Under the pieces are notes generated by a model. That model searched no databases. It saw only the letters and a program-made list of their open reading frames with translations, and had not been told where the DNA came from. The position numbers and the translations under genes were made by a program. From Cynocephalus volans (taxonomy: Eukaryota; Chordata; Mammalia; Dermoptera; Cynocephalidae): a stretch of 64,000 nt of DNA. Location of the stretch: the NCBI RefSeq assembly GCF_027409185.1, contig NC_084462.1, positions 156,351,490-156,415,489 on the forward strand. Direction: 5' to 3'. This document shows positions 11,801 through 22,811 of this stretch, in pieces (within the stretch, counting starts at the first letter, position 1; the number at the start of each line of letters is the position of its first letter).

Positions 11801-12853
11801 CCATATGGGAGTTCAGAACAGGGACCTCTCTTGCCCAGATCTGAGGGTGGCACTGCAGAGGTCTGCCAGTTTGTTACTCTGATCTAAGTCAACAATGTCT
11901 CCCAAGAAAGCCCAGGCTATGGGAAGAACCTGTGTAGCAAGAAATGGGTACAGATTGTGTTGTCATTGTCTGACACTTTGACAGGAAGGCTCCTGGGGAA
12001 TATTTGTCTTCCCACCTGCTGTCCTTTGTGTATCTCTTACTAGCATTGTTATTCCCTGAGTGAGTGTCAAAGCAAATTACGAGAAAGCCAGATTTTTAGG
12101 TCCTCAGGCTGAGAAGCGTGGGTGGGGAGAGAAAGGGAGGCAAAGTCAGTGCAAAGTTCACGGGGTTGCTGTCTGCTGGACCAAAACTTACCAGCAATGT
12201 CTATGAATACCTCCAGCCAATGTTGCAGTTGTGGCTGTGGCTTTACAGTGAAGGAGGTGAGACAGCTGGGTGCCCCACTTCTTTTGGGGACAGTCAGGCT
12301 ATCTCTATTCTTCCTCCCTTCTTCCCTCTCCCCGACCAGTTTCAGTGCCTCAAAAATGCTTTGAAATTCCACGGGGGGGCAGGGGGCAGGGGGAGCTGGG
12401 GGAGGGCTAGTGAACTAAGACCAATACCAAGGTAGTAAAGATGTGATACTTTTTTATTTCTGTCAGAGGGGATTGGCATTTTAAGAGACACCTAGGGAGA
12501 GTAATGCTTGCCCTAAAGGAATAAATTCCTAATGGTGGCATTTTAGGCTTTTGTAGCAAGTGTGTAGAGGAGATATTTAATAAAATTCTTGCCATGGGAG
12601 TGACCAGGTACTGCACTGGCCTCACGTGGGTACCATGGAAGTGGGAGATGGGGGTGGTAAGGGAACGGAGATGCATCACTCCTAAAAATCTTGTATTTTA
12701 AACACTTGATAGGTGATTTGAGTTAATCCACTTCCTGAAAGATAAAGTAAAAACCTGATCCTGGTTTGAACAATCTACTGGTAAGCATAGATAAGGAGCC
12801 CAGTCTTAGAGGAATTCAATAGGAAAATTTGCATGACAAATGCCATTCCTACC

Positions 12854-13264
12854 TGTATTAGTCCATTTTGTGTTGCTATAACAGAATACCTGAGACTGGG
12901 TAATTTATAAAGGAAATGAAATTTATTACTTACAGTTTCTAAGGCTTGGAAGTCCAAAGTCCATGTGGTGATGGTGACCGTGATTCAGGGGTCTCACATT
13001 GCAAGATGGTGGAAGCAGAGAGAGAGCAAGACAGACTCTCCTCTTCTTTTAAAGTCCTCAGAACCATGCCCTGACCACCATTTTTAATCCATTCACTACT
13101 GTATGGTCCTATTATCCAATCATCCCTTCAGTGCTCCACCTTTCATTTACCATAATAGGATTTCCCACCCTCTTAACAGGGGGTCAAGTTTCTAATACAT
13201 AAAACTTAGGGGACACAATTCAAGCTTCAATGAGTTTGGGAGGAACATAATTCAATCCACTACA
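12854..13264 (-). mobile_element. Solo MaLR-type LTR (MST/MLT1-like), minus strand
   Basis: It starts TGTATTAGTCCATTTTGTGT on + with ACCTGAGACTGGGTAATTTA, the reverse complement of the 3' end of MaLR LTRs, and ends CACTACA. The five-base duplication CTACC flanks it exactly (12849-12853 and 13265-13269). At 411 bases it is a full-length solo LTR with no internal region. Confidence 0.85.
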
Positions 13265-13359
13265 CTACCCAAGAGGTTTGTCTGGCTTCCTTTAGAAGAT
13301 TCCTGTAGAGAGACTGCTGAGCGTGTCACTGTACCTGTAAACTAAGGTTAGGAAGGGTG

Positions 13360-13810
13360 GCAGAGACTGATACTTGCCCTCCCAAAGCCATTCTTCCCCT
13401 TTTCCTTACTGCAAAACCCTCATTGTGTCTAGGATGGCAATGTACCCAGATTTTTAAAAATTACATTTCCCAGACTCCCTTGCAGCTAGGGATGGCCATG
13501 TGACACAATTCTAGCCAATAAGATATAAATAAAAATTGCTGGGTAGGGTTTATGGGAAAGTTCTTTAAAAAGTGGGGCTATCTCAATTGGCACATGCTTT
13601 TCTCCTTCTTTTTGCCTGGAAGATGGATGCAATGCTAGAGGTGGGGCAACTGTCTTAGGACCATGAGACAACTATGTACACAAAGGGGAAAAGAGATTCT
13701 GGGTCCCTGGTAATACTGCAGAAATGTGATGATGTTACAGGCTCCAATGGCCTGCCTCTGGACTTCTTTTAAGTGAAAGTAGAAAAGAGTTTATTTGGTT
13801 ATGCCACTAG
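13360..13810. mobile_element. Unclassified ancient interspersed repeat
   Basis: CCCTTGCAGCTAGGGATGGC, CATGTGACACAATTCTAGCC and AATAAGATATAAATAAAAAT are phrases that recur in placental genomes, but I cannot name the family. Ends are approximate. Confidence 0.4.
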
Positions 13811-13907
13811 AGTTGGATTTTCTATTAAGTATAGCTTAACCTCATTCTGTCTAATGCAGGAGCCAAGAGGACAAACAACCAAACAGAGAATTTAAATCAT
13901 TCCCCTA

Positions 13908-14115
13908 GCTCAATGGTTCTTAACTGGGGGTGAGATATTTGGCAATGTCTGGAGACATTGTTAGTTGTTACAACCTGGGAGAGAGCTGCTACTAGCATCT
14001 GGTGGGTAGAGGCCAGGGATGCTGCTAAACATTCTACAATGCACAGAGCAGCTCCCTGCAACAAAGACTTATCCAACCCCAAGTGTCAATAGCGCAGAGG
14101 TTGAGAATCCCTGCA
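13908..14115. mobile_element. hAT-type non-autonomous DNA element
   Basis: CAATGGTTCTTAACTGGGGG at left, TTTGGCAATGTCTGGAGACA and GGGATGCTGCTAAACATTCT inside, and AGGTTGAGAATCCCTG at the right as an inverted end. Family name not certain. Confidence 0.7.
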
Positions 14116-14241
14116 GCTCACCCTAGTGCTTCCAGAGCACTAAGCCATCAGCCCTCCAACCTACACCTGCACCCTTGTCTATCCCTCCTCTCTTAGAAAT
14201 AAACTCTGCATACTGGCCAGGTTGAAAAAGGCATGTCCTTG

Positions 14242-14412
14242 GGCAGGCCCATGGCTCACTTGGGAGAGTGTGCTGCTGATAACACCAAGGCCATGGGCTC
14301 AGATCCTATATAAGGATGGCCGGTTAGCTCACCAGGTGAATGTGGTGCTGACAACACCAAACCAAGGGTTAAGATCCCCTTACCGGTCATCTTTAAAAAA
14401 AAAAAAAAGAAA
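14242..14412 (+). mobile_element. Dimeric tRNA-Ile-derived SINE
   Basis: Two tRNA-like halves: the first contains GGCTCACTTGGGAGAGTG and GGGCTCAGATCC, the second GGTTAGCTCACCAGGTGAAT and GGGTTAAGATCC. It ends TTACCGGTCATCTTT plus poly(A). A perfect 18-base target duplication GAAAAAGGCATGTCCTTG flanks it (14224-14241 and 14413-14430), so it is a young, complete insertion. Confidence 0.92.
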
Positions 14413-15527
14413 GAAAAAGGCATGTCCTTGACCTTTCCTTTCTCTAAGCCTTTGCTCACGTATTGTCTCCTCTGCCTCTTTTGTCTTTTCAGTGGTTCTT
14501 CAGGGTGAGCGTGGGGAGCAGGAATCTTCATTTTTAGTAAGGTTCCCTAGTGATTTTAATAGAAGTAGCATGAGATGATTCTGATCTAACTGGTATAAGA
14601 AGCACGACTTTATTATGCCACATTTGTTTTTTGAAACCCTACCCATTTTCAAAATCCAACTGGAATATAGGATGATTTTAGGTGATACTTGGTTAAAACT
14701 TATTTTACTTTAGTTGGTATATATTTATTTTAATAAGTTTAATAGTCTTCCATTTAGCATAATGACATATATATCCCTTTACAAATAAATTTAGTTTCAT
14801 AAAAAGTGAATTGATTTAAAGAAAAATATGCTAAAAACTATAGTAGTTTAGGATGTACCATTCCAGTTAATGCACACAGTAAGATAGATTGTAATACATT
14901 ATTTAACAATGTAAATATTTGCTTGCTTTCTATGTTGTTGCTTTTTAATGGGCACTGAATAGAAGGAAGAAAGGAGTAAAAGGGATGAATAAAACCTCTG
15001 TGTTGGCCAAAACCAAGATCAATTATATTCTTCTTTTGTTTAAAAATACATATATTTAAATTTGTAAAGCTTGGCAAATATAGAGTATAAATACTGAAGT
15101 TTGGAGGCCTAGGAACATTTATGAAATTCCACCTTTTTGTTTTCCTAGAGAGCATCCATGTCTGAAAAGTTAAAAGCAGCATATCTCATTTCTCTATCTT
15201 GTAGCATTTGAAGAGACTGACACTAAACTTGCCAAACCATCTTGCAACTTGCAGTGATAGACACGGGTCCCATTGCTAGAGATAGCTCTTCACATTTGTG
15301 CCTCTGGAACAGTGAAATTAGGTAGAGAGTCAGATCAGTACCAGGTCCCCCCCTCCCCTCTAATGCCATTAGCACATCTTCTCTAAGTGAAGTCAGCATT
15401 ATTTACATAAAATCCTCATTAACTGCCTACTGGCACGTGGCACTGTTGGGGTTTAATGGTTGCTCAAGGTAACTATCAAGATGAAGACCCAAATCCTCAG
15501 TAGGACCCTGGAGACCTTGCACGCTCT

Positions 15528-15543
15528 GCCCCCCCCCCCCCCC
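15528..15543 (+). repeat. Poly-C run
   Basis: About 15 consecutive C between CTCTG and AGCTCACC. A similar shorter run lies at about 5970-5980. Confidence 0.9.
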
Positions 15544-15549
15544 AGCTCA

Positions 15550-15996
15550 CCTCTTGCCACTCTTTTCCTCTGCACTGGCTTGTGTCCTTTTCCCAATTCT
15601 CCCTGCTGCCGCCGACCTGAGCCTTGCTCGTGCTGTTCGGTCTTAACTGAGATGCTCTTCGCCCTGTTCTTCCCTTCCATCCTGTTCACACCTTCCTTTT
15701 CTTCAAATATCAGCTTGGGGAAGTTTTGCCTGATTCTCAGACTAGATCAGAACCCCACTATCATGTGGTTTCATAGCATCACAGCCCTTCCTTCATAGCC
15801 ATTAACACAGGCTGAAATTTCACATTTCTCTGTGCGACTGTTTGGTTAACATTTGTCTATGTGACTGCACCATAATTTCCATGATGGCAGGGGCTGCATT
15901 TGTTTTGCTCACCTTTGTATTCTCAACCCCCTACACCATAGCATAGAGCCTGCCACACAGTAGAAATTCAATAAATATCTGTAGACTGAATGAATG
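15550..15996 (+). mobile_element. L2 LINE 3' end
   Basis: CATGATGGCAGGGGCTGCAT, TAGAGCCTGCCACACAGTAG and TTCAATAAATATCTGTAGAC then TGAATGAATGAA is the L2 3' terminus. The 5' part is diverged. An (ATGG)n stretch follows at 16008-16029. Confidence 0.7.
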
Positions 15997-16734
15997 AAGG
16001 AAGGAAATGGATGGATAGATGGATGGATGAAGGAAACACAGTGCCCACGTTCTAGGAATGAACAATCCGAGATAATTCTTATTCTGACAATGAGATACAA
16101 GTAACGAAATAAACATTTGACCAACATATGGACAGTAAGCATCCATTGAATCTTTTAAGAGCAGGAATCAATGGGAGAGACTCATTCCCATGGAGATGGT
16201 AAAGATTGGGGACAGGAGCTCCAGGTGGGGCTGGAGGAGGCTACGGTGGTGAGCTGTGTCTCCTGAGTCACACTGTCAATCTAGCTTTTAGTCTTGTGTC
16301 TACATGTCACTATCAGACAGAGGCGAGGACCAGGGTCAAAGTCTAAGCAAGCTGGAGTCCTGAACAGGGCTCTATAGGAGGAGTTCCACTTCAGTCACCC
16401 TCATCAGCCTCTGCTCTATTACTCAAAATCCTGCTTGCCTGGTAATGTACAATAACAGAAGTTGGTCTGCCTTCCTCGTTGGCTGCCCATGCCCCACTCG
16501 CTACAAACACATGAACACCACCCACAAACCAATCCTCTGAACCAGAGAGGAACAGGACAAATTTCTAAGCAGCTTCCACAGTTAGAGACTCAAGTAGGAT
16601 GACAGCCATGTTGGTTTCTCCTGAGACCATTGAGAGACAATGTAAAGGCAGGATGTTCACCCACATCACGGACAAGACAAAACCATCCAGAGGTGATTAA
16701 TGGTGGATGGTCCAAATTGGCTATTCACAAACCC

Positions 16735-16870
16735 ATGAGTGAGGGCAGAGATTCTCTCTGTCTTGTTTACTGCTATATCTCTAGGGCCCAGCAGAGCAGA
16801 CATTTAACATTTGTAAGTTCAATAAGTGAATTAATGAATGATAAATATGAACTCATTCATTCATTCATTC
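16735..16870 (+). mobile_element. L2-like 3' end and (ATTC)n repeat
   Basis: GAGGGCAGAGATTCTCTCTG, CAGCAGAGCAGACATTTAAC and AATAAGTGAATTAATGAATG, then four ATTC units. Confidence 0.55.
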
Positions 16871-17159
16871 TTACATTCTCAAGGCTTGTCTACTTCAGGC
16901 TGAACATCTTGAGTTTAGACTGTGACTAACGTTATCCGTGTAAGTTATCTGTAAAGTTATCAGAGGTTTGTGTCCCATTGTTTATCCCTAGGGGGAGAGG
17001 GGAGCAAGGCATTGAGAGCAACAAATCATGAGGAAGCAGCCGACTGGGTTGATCTGGTGGCCAAAAGTAGGTTACAGCACTACTAGGATGGGGCTCAAGG
17101 CAGGGTGTCACTGAACTGTGACCTAGAACTTGGATGTTGGTAATTAGAATGACCATTTG

Positions 17160-17560
17160 TTGCCACCCAGAATCTATTATTCCTTCTTCTGATAAAATAC
17201 TCCAATTTCCTTTTCAAGAAGCGCCGCTTTCGCATAGGTAGAGCTGTTGATCTAGGTGCCTTGCTTTATCTGGCCGAGGCACAACCATGTGACCCAGGCT
17301 GGGCCAATCAGACTCTGACCTGGGAATCTGACTCTTGAGCAGAGCAAGGGAAAGACCCAAAAGATGATTGGAGTCCCTCTACTCCAACTGTGAAGCCCTG
17401 ACCAGAGAATTCCTGTCATCGAGGACTGTCCTGGTTCCTGTCTTATTCTGAGCCACGTTCTCCAGCCTTCCTTTGGATTCTATGAGCCATACACTATCCT
17501 TCCAACAAATTAATTTCCTGCTTAAGTCAGCCAGAATAAGCTTCTATATTATGAAACCAA
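17160..17560 (+). mobile_element. Unclassified ancient repeat (LTR-like)
   Basis: CATGTGACCCAGGCTGGGCC, AATCAGACTCTGACCTGGGA and CCTGCTTAAGTCAGCCAGAA are typical of a common old placental repeat, probably LTR-derived. Ends and family are uncertain. Confidence 0.4.
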
Positions 17561-18489
17561 AAAACAGTGAATCATACCTTTATTTCCCAGGAGGGGGCGA
17601 GGGGGTCAGGCACCAGATCCTAATTCTCAGGGGCTAACAGGGGTATTCTGCTTTCTGAGAGGGTGCCCTGTTCTCCATCAGAAACCCGGCATTCAGCCAG
17701 AACCACGCCAGCCTCTGGAGAGCCTGAGCTGGATGCAACCCATAACTGCTTCTGGCAGGTACCCCAGGCTCTAATTTGAAACCACCATTGGGTGGTGCCA
17801 CTCAGCCTCCAAGCTTCACTCCCCTTTCCCTGCAGTCTGTTGTGTGTGGAGCCCAGCCCACTGCTCAGGGGCAATATTTGATATTCAGGCCAGGCACTGG
17901 CCGATCAGAATGGATGTTGGAGCTGGAGCAGGGTCAAGGCACGCCTCTGCATTGCTGCATGGAGGAGCACTAGGGCAGTGGCTACAGACCAGCCAGAATG
18001 TAAACATTTTAATATTTTAATAAGTGGTTCAGCTGCACTGGGTGCACACCACCTGGACATCAGCTTAGTACCTATGGAACTGTGAGCACTTCAGAAGCAG
18101 AGACTCTCTCCAGTGTGTCTTTATGACTCTGCTCTCTCTTATGACCTGTCCCCTCCTAGCCAAGGGCTTCGCACACAGCAAGTGGTTAACATATATTTGC
18201 AAATAAAAAATAAAATTCCTGGGGTAGAAGAAAGAAAACAAAGTGGAAGAGAAGGGGTGGGAGGAGGGGAAGGAGAAGGCAAAGTTTGGTCTGTTCTAGA
18301 AAAATTACACTGTGGACCTTCCCCTCCCTTCTCACTACTCCCCCCACCCCTAAGTGTTTATCTCCCGTGCTCACTTTAAATAAGCATTAGGGGTCCTCTT
18401 GAAAGAGAATAAAAGTGCAAAATAAGGGTGATGTATGTAAAAGTGAGGGGACTGTGCTGTTTAATCTTCTTGATGGGGGCAGGCATGAT

Positions 18490-18610
18490 AGTGGTTGCCA
18501 TTTATCAGTTAATTCATGTTCTAGTCCCTCTATTATTTTAGGAAATATCATTATCCCCATTTTACAGATAAAGAAACAGACTCAAAAGAGGTTAAACGGT
18601 TTGCTTGCCT
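18490..18610 (-). mobile_element. MIR fossil, minus strand
   Basis: ATTATCCCCATTTTACAGAT, AAAGAAACAGACTCAAAAGAGG is the reverse complement of the MIR 3' region. Confidence 0.65.
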
Positions 18611-18996
18611 TTGCTGCCTCCAAAGCTTGAGGGCACTTAGGGGTATTTCCCAAGTCCCGGGATCACAGCCAGGACCATGGGGATAGCAGTCCTGGGTTTG
18701 TGCTGCCACCTAGTGACAAGATAGAGAACTGTGGGGAACAACCTTCCTCCCTCTCCATGCCCCTCCCTGCTGCGTGCCCACTCCCCAGCTAAAGAGAGAC
18801 CTGCACCATTTGAGTTCTGCCTCTGGCAGCAAACCATTCCCTGCTTTAGCAGAAGCCTGGACACATAGAATTGACCTCTAGATGTAAGCTGGCACCTCAT
18901 CGAGTTTCCCCACCGTATTCCAGATCATAGCTCTGAAGAGATATTTGAATGAATAACCAGTGATGAAAATCTCCACAGGTTTGGGGATCAAGCTGG

Positions 18997-19468
18997 TGTT
19001 GACCTAAAAAGAAGCTGAGACCAAATACATATAGCAAGTATTTATTGAACCAATATGACAACTGCAACTGGGGAGACATATAGGTCAGGGAGCCCTGAAA
19101 TAGTGTTTCAAAGAGGGCCAGCAGATGTTAACATTTTATAATCACAAGAAAGGGGGAGGGTCAAAGGAGAGAGAGAGAGAGAGACAGTCCCACCTAATTA
19201 CTTCATCAGGCTTTCTATTGGTTGTACATGATGTATAGCTTAGGGATTGTTACTAGATTACATCCAACATGCAAAGTTTTAGAGTAAGGGTACTAAGAAG
19301 TATTCTAGATTATTTTATGGCTTCTGGAACCATTAAGGCTGCTTCTAAGTAAAACCGTCTTACAATAACATGTTCCAGGACAAGTGGATGTGATTATAGA
19401 CTCATCCCAGATCTCCCAAGGCACTGCAATTTAGTTGACCTGGTCAGAGCAGATTCTTTTGGTTTTCA
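18997..19468 (-). mobile_element. Putative solo ERV LTR, minus strand
   Basis: On the minus strand there is TATAAAA (plus 19134-19140) and, 93 bases further, AATAAA (plus 19041-19046) followed by TACTTGCTATATGTATTTGG. That spacing is typical of an LTR R region. TG...CA boundaries with a CTGG repeat on both sides (18993-18996 and 19469-19472) are consistent with a four-base duplication. I do not recognise the family; boundaries are inferred. Confidence 0.45.
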
Positions 19469-20065
19469 CTGGTCTCCATACACAACCTCTGAAGACAAAG
19501 ATCATACATATGTCTTGTTCTGGGGCCAAGACTTCTGCTTTGAGTACGGGTCCTGCACAATCCCATTCATTGAGGTACGGTGTTAAGCAGCAGCATCTAG
19601 TTTCATCGAAAGCCCAAAGGAGATCAACCCGGCTTGCCCAGACTCACTGACCAGGGACTCAAACCCTGAACCTCAGACTCCTCAGACTGTTCTTCCTGCT
19701 CCACCACTCTGCCCTGCTGCCAGCTTCCCCCCAATTCAGCTCACCCCAGGAAACCTTGCTTTTGTCCGCCTACTCATCCAGACCTGATGACTCAAGAGTC
19801 GACGTGGGGCGGACTGTCACGGGAGAAGGCCTGTGTCAGCACAATGGCTTTCCTGACCTTTAAGGCAGCGAGGAGTTACCTCAATCTGAAACGTGTGGCT
19901 GCCAAGTTATCTCAGTCTCAACCATAATACGGACATAATAGATGGGCCGATAAGCAGAAGAAATTCCCACCCCCTGTGCTCTCCACAGCGCTTTCTGGGT
20001 CTTCTCTCTTCTCTCAAACCCAAGGTCACCCGAAACATGGAAGCCAGAGGCTAAAGTTTCCTTTT

Positions 20066-20176
20066 CCTTTTTTTTTGCCTGGGGTGGGGAGAAAGGGCTG
20101 GCCAGCATGGGGATCGGAACCCTTGACCTTGGTGTTACAAGGCTGCACTCTAACCAACTGAGGTAACCAGCCAACC
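20066..20176 (-). mobile_element. Monomeric tRNA-derived SINE, minus strand
   Basis: Read on the minus strand it starts GGTTGGCTGGTTACCTCAGT, carries GGGTTCCGATCCCCATGCTG and ends in an A-rich tail (poly-T on +). An imperfect duplication CTAAAGTTTCCTTTT / CTAAATTTTCCTTTT flanks it. Single tRNA unit, older than the dimers. Confidence 0.8.
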
Positions 20177-20534
20177 CTAAATTTTCCTTTTAGATGTGGC
20201 TCTCGGAATCTTGTTGGAAATGGAGGGAGAATAAAGGGTCACCTCCTAGAAGGCAGGACGGCCTCACCAAACATGTGCCTCATTCTGCCCAAAGTTAATC
20301 TAGTAACTTCTTATTTAGTCCTTAGAGGTTGTCTCCAAAGTGCATAATTTGTGTCAGGAAATCCACTTTAGATTATTTGCTACATAAACTGGTTGCCCAT
20401 AGTGATGAAATAGTCAGCTCTGCACCTAACACAATGAATAAAGTGAGGGCAGATGCCAGATGTTTTTAACTTGAAACATGTAGATTATATTTCTAAACAA
20501 GTAATTTCTTACTGTTTGGGGGTAATCAAACTGC

Positions 20535-20670
20535 TCTGAAGATCTGATGAAAACTATGGACCCCCCCCTTTCCCTTTACAAAACATACGTGTAGTCATCA
20601 AATTTCTATTATATAATTTCAGGGGCTCGTAGACTCCTGAAACCCGTTCATAGACCCCTAGGTAAAAGCC
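20535..20670. mobile_element. hAT-type DNA transposon fragment
   Basis: GAAAACTATGGACCCCCCCC on the left and GTTCATAGACCCCTAGGTAA on the right with AATTTCAGGGGCTCGTAGAC between; old hAT-derived layout. Confidence 0.45.
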
Positions 20671-20701
20671 CTTCAAGTGGAAAGCTTAAATTTGTTTCTT
20701 A

Positions 20702-20793
20702 TTTTTTGGCAGCTGGCCAGTGTAGGGATCTGAACCCGTAACCTTGATGTTACCAGCAGCATGCTCTCCCAAGTGAGCTAACTAGCCAGCCCC
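20702..20793 (-). mobile_element. Monomeric tRNA-derived SINE, minus strand
   Basis: Minus-strand reading starts GGGGCTGGCTAGTTAGCTCA and has GGTTCAGATCCCTACACTGG with a short A-rich tail. The target duplication is no longer clear. Same monomer family as 20066-20176. Confidence 0.78.
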
Positions 20794-21110
20794 ATTTTAA
20801 AATAGTATATAAAAATGTCCCTTTGACAAATGCTCTTGTGCCTAAGTCAAGTGCCATGAATGAGAGATTAGGATGACCTTTGTGAGATGGCTGATGGCCC
20901 ATGGAATACACTCCCAAGGTCCCCTCCCCTGGTTTCCTAGAAACAAATGACCTCTTTCATGCCTGATTGATGCCTGAACTCTTATTCTTAGAACTTTGTT
21001 CCTGTGACTAGAGGCATTTATTACATACTAGATGCTTGTGAGTCCCTTAGTGTCTTAAGTTGATACAAAACCCGTCCCTATTTGCATCTCTCTTTAAGAA
21101 TCAACTTGCA

Positions 21111-21337
21111 GGGTTGGCCGGTTAGTTCAATTGGTTAGAGCCCTGGCGCACTCGGGAGAGTGGGGCACTGGGAGCGCGGCGACACTCTCGCCGCGGGTTC
21201 GGATCCTATATAGGACTGGCCGGTGCACTCACTGGCTGTGTGCCGGTCACGAAAAAAGACAAAAAAAAAAAAAAAAAGAGCACAGCCTTATAAAAGCAAG
21301 GTCACAGGTTTGCATCCCCAAACCAGTCAGGCACCAA

Positions 21338-21369
<32 letters not shown>
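21111..21369 (+). mobile_element. Monomeric tRNA-derived SINE split by a second SINE
   Basis: The left part, GGTTGGCCGGTTAGTTCAAT followed by TGGTTAGAG, is nearly identical to the start of tRNA-Ile. The right part resumes after 21277 with GAGCACAGCCTTATAAAAGC and GGTTTGCATCCCCAAACCAG, then a 20-base poly(A) and AAAAG repeats. Together the two halves reconstitute the monomer unit seen elsewhere. Confidence 0.82.
21141..21277 (+). mobile_element. tRNA-derived SINE, GC-rich type, nested
   Basis: It contains TGGCGCACTCGGGAGAGTG, CGCCGCGGGTTCGGATCC and ends GTGCCGGTCACGAAAAAAGAC plus poly(A). It is nearly the same as 6671-6810, but its first bases are missing or merged with the host element. GAG(C) borders both ends, suggesting a very short or eroded target duplication. 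Confidence 0.82.
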
Positions 21370-21404
21370 TTAGAGAAAGAAAAGATGTAAACAACAATCA
21401 CAAT

Positions 21405-21620
21405 AATACATTGAACTTTCGGAGAAAAAGGGAACAGAACTGTGGTTATTAGTGGTGGGAAAGGGGGAGGGGAGATAGCGAGAAATTGGTTAGGGGTCAC
21501 AAAGATTGATTACATTTTGTAAACATGAGTACACTGATTATCCTAAATTGATCACCATATATTGTACACAGATATTGATATTTGAATCTGTAGCCCACAA
21601 ATACATAAAAAAGGAAAAAG
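21405..21620 (+). mobile_element. L1 3' UTR-like fragment
   Basis: GAACAGAACTGTGGTTATTA, GATTGATTACATTTTGTAAA and TGAATCTGTAGCCCACAAAT then an A-rich end resemble the last 200 bases of a younger L1 lineage. Family assignment is from memory. Confidence 0.45.
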
Positions 21621-21689
21621 AAAGAATCGGCTTGCCTCCCCTGCCACTTCTCTGGTACCTGCTGTACTCTCCATGTGCTTGTAATTCAT

Positions 21690-22130
21690 TCATTCCACAA
21701 GACATACTGAGCGCCCTCTTGTGTCAACACGCTGCTAGGGACTAACCATGGAGGGATGAATAAAACAGACCCAGTCCCTGCCCTCCTGGAATCTACAGTC
21801 TAATCGGGGAGACAAACACCAAAGAATTAATTACACTAATCAAGTAGCAACCACTGTGACAAGTGCTGTGACAGAGCAGCACAGAGAACTAGAACAGCAT
21901 ACACCAGAGGACCTGACCTATTTCTGGGAGCAGAGGTGGTCTGGGAAGCTTCTCCTGAGGAAGTGATGTTTAAGCTGAGCCTTGAAGGATGGGTTGAGTG
22001 AAGCAGATGAAGAAGGCAGGAAGAGCATCGTAGATCGAAGGAACAGCATATGACCAGTGCAGCCTGCGTGAAGCCTTGGGGGGTTCTGTCTCCTACCTCC
22101 CTAGGGAGGTGCCCAAATAACTGGGGCACC
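21690..22130 (-). mobile_element. L2 LINE fossil, minus strand
   Basis: CATTCATTCCACAAGACATAC, CAGTCCCTGCCCTCCTGGAA, GAAGTGATGTTTAAGCTGAG and CTTGAAGGATGGGTTGAG follow the L2 3' end in reverse. Confidence 0.75.
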
Positions 22131-22149
22131 TGACTTTCCCACCTCCAAA

Positions 22150-22727
22150 AGTACTGGTGCTGAGTTCCGTTTCCACAGAGGGATCCCCTCTAACTGCTCC
22201 CTGCCTGCTCCCCACACGGCAGCCAGAGCGACCCTTTCACCTTGCAAGTCCACCGCATCGCTCCTCTGCTTGAAACCCTCCTAGGGCTGTGGCCTCTCTC
22301 AAGTCCAGGTCCTCACCAGAGCCCACAAGGCTCCACAGGATCCGGCCCCCGCCTACCCATCTGACCTCCTGTCCCACCAGTCTCCATCTCGGCCTCTCCT
22401 CTCTAACCACATCGGTCTCCATGCTGTGCCTTGAACACAGCAAGCATGTTCCCACCTCAGGGCTTTGCACGTGCTCTTCCCTGTGCCTGGGACACTCTTC
22501 CCCCAGATATCCACGTGGCCTGTTTTCTCACTTCTGCTCAAACGTCCCTTCCTCAGAGAGATCTTCCCTCACCACCTCTCACTCTCCATCTTGCCCTTAA
22601 GAGATACTGTGAAGTTGTGTATCCATCGACTGTCTTCACAGGATTATAAACTTCAAGAGGCTCAGGACCTTGTCAGTGTGTTCACTGTTACATTATATCC
22701 TCCGTGCTTAGAGCAGTGCTGGACACA
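22150..22727 (+). mobile_element. L2 LINE 3' end
   Basis: TCAGGGCTTTGCACGTGCTC, TTCCCTGTGCCTGGGACACT, CTTCCCTCACCACCTCTCAC and GAGCAGTGCTGGACACA are in L2 order. The small MITE begins where the L2 text ends. Confidence 0.8.
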
Positions 22728-22811
22728 CATGAGGGTACGTCCAAAAGTTTGTAGAAAATATTATTAGAAGATAATGTGAATCTTTCTGCAAACTTTTTGA
22801 AGTGCCCTCAT
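22728..22811. mobile_element. Small palindromic MITE, copy 1
   Basis: An 84-base element with inverted ends: CATGAGGGTACGTCCAAAAG at left and AAACTTTTTGAAGTGCCCTC at right. The palindrome resembles a non-autonomous mariner-type element. Related copies lie at 34762-34842 and 56454-56538. Confidence 0.65.

Noticed and set aside
21111..21140. Possible functional tRNA-Ile gene
   Set aside because: The tRNA-like head is the 5' part of a SINE, interrupted by another SINE, followed by poly(A); no intact cloverleaf.
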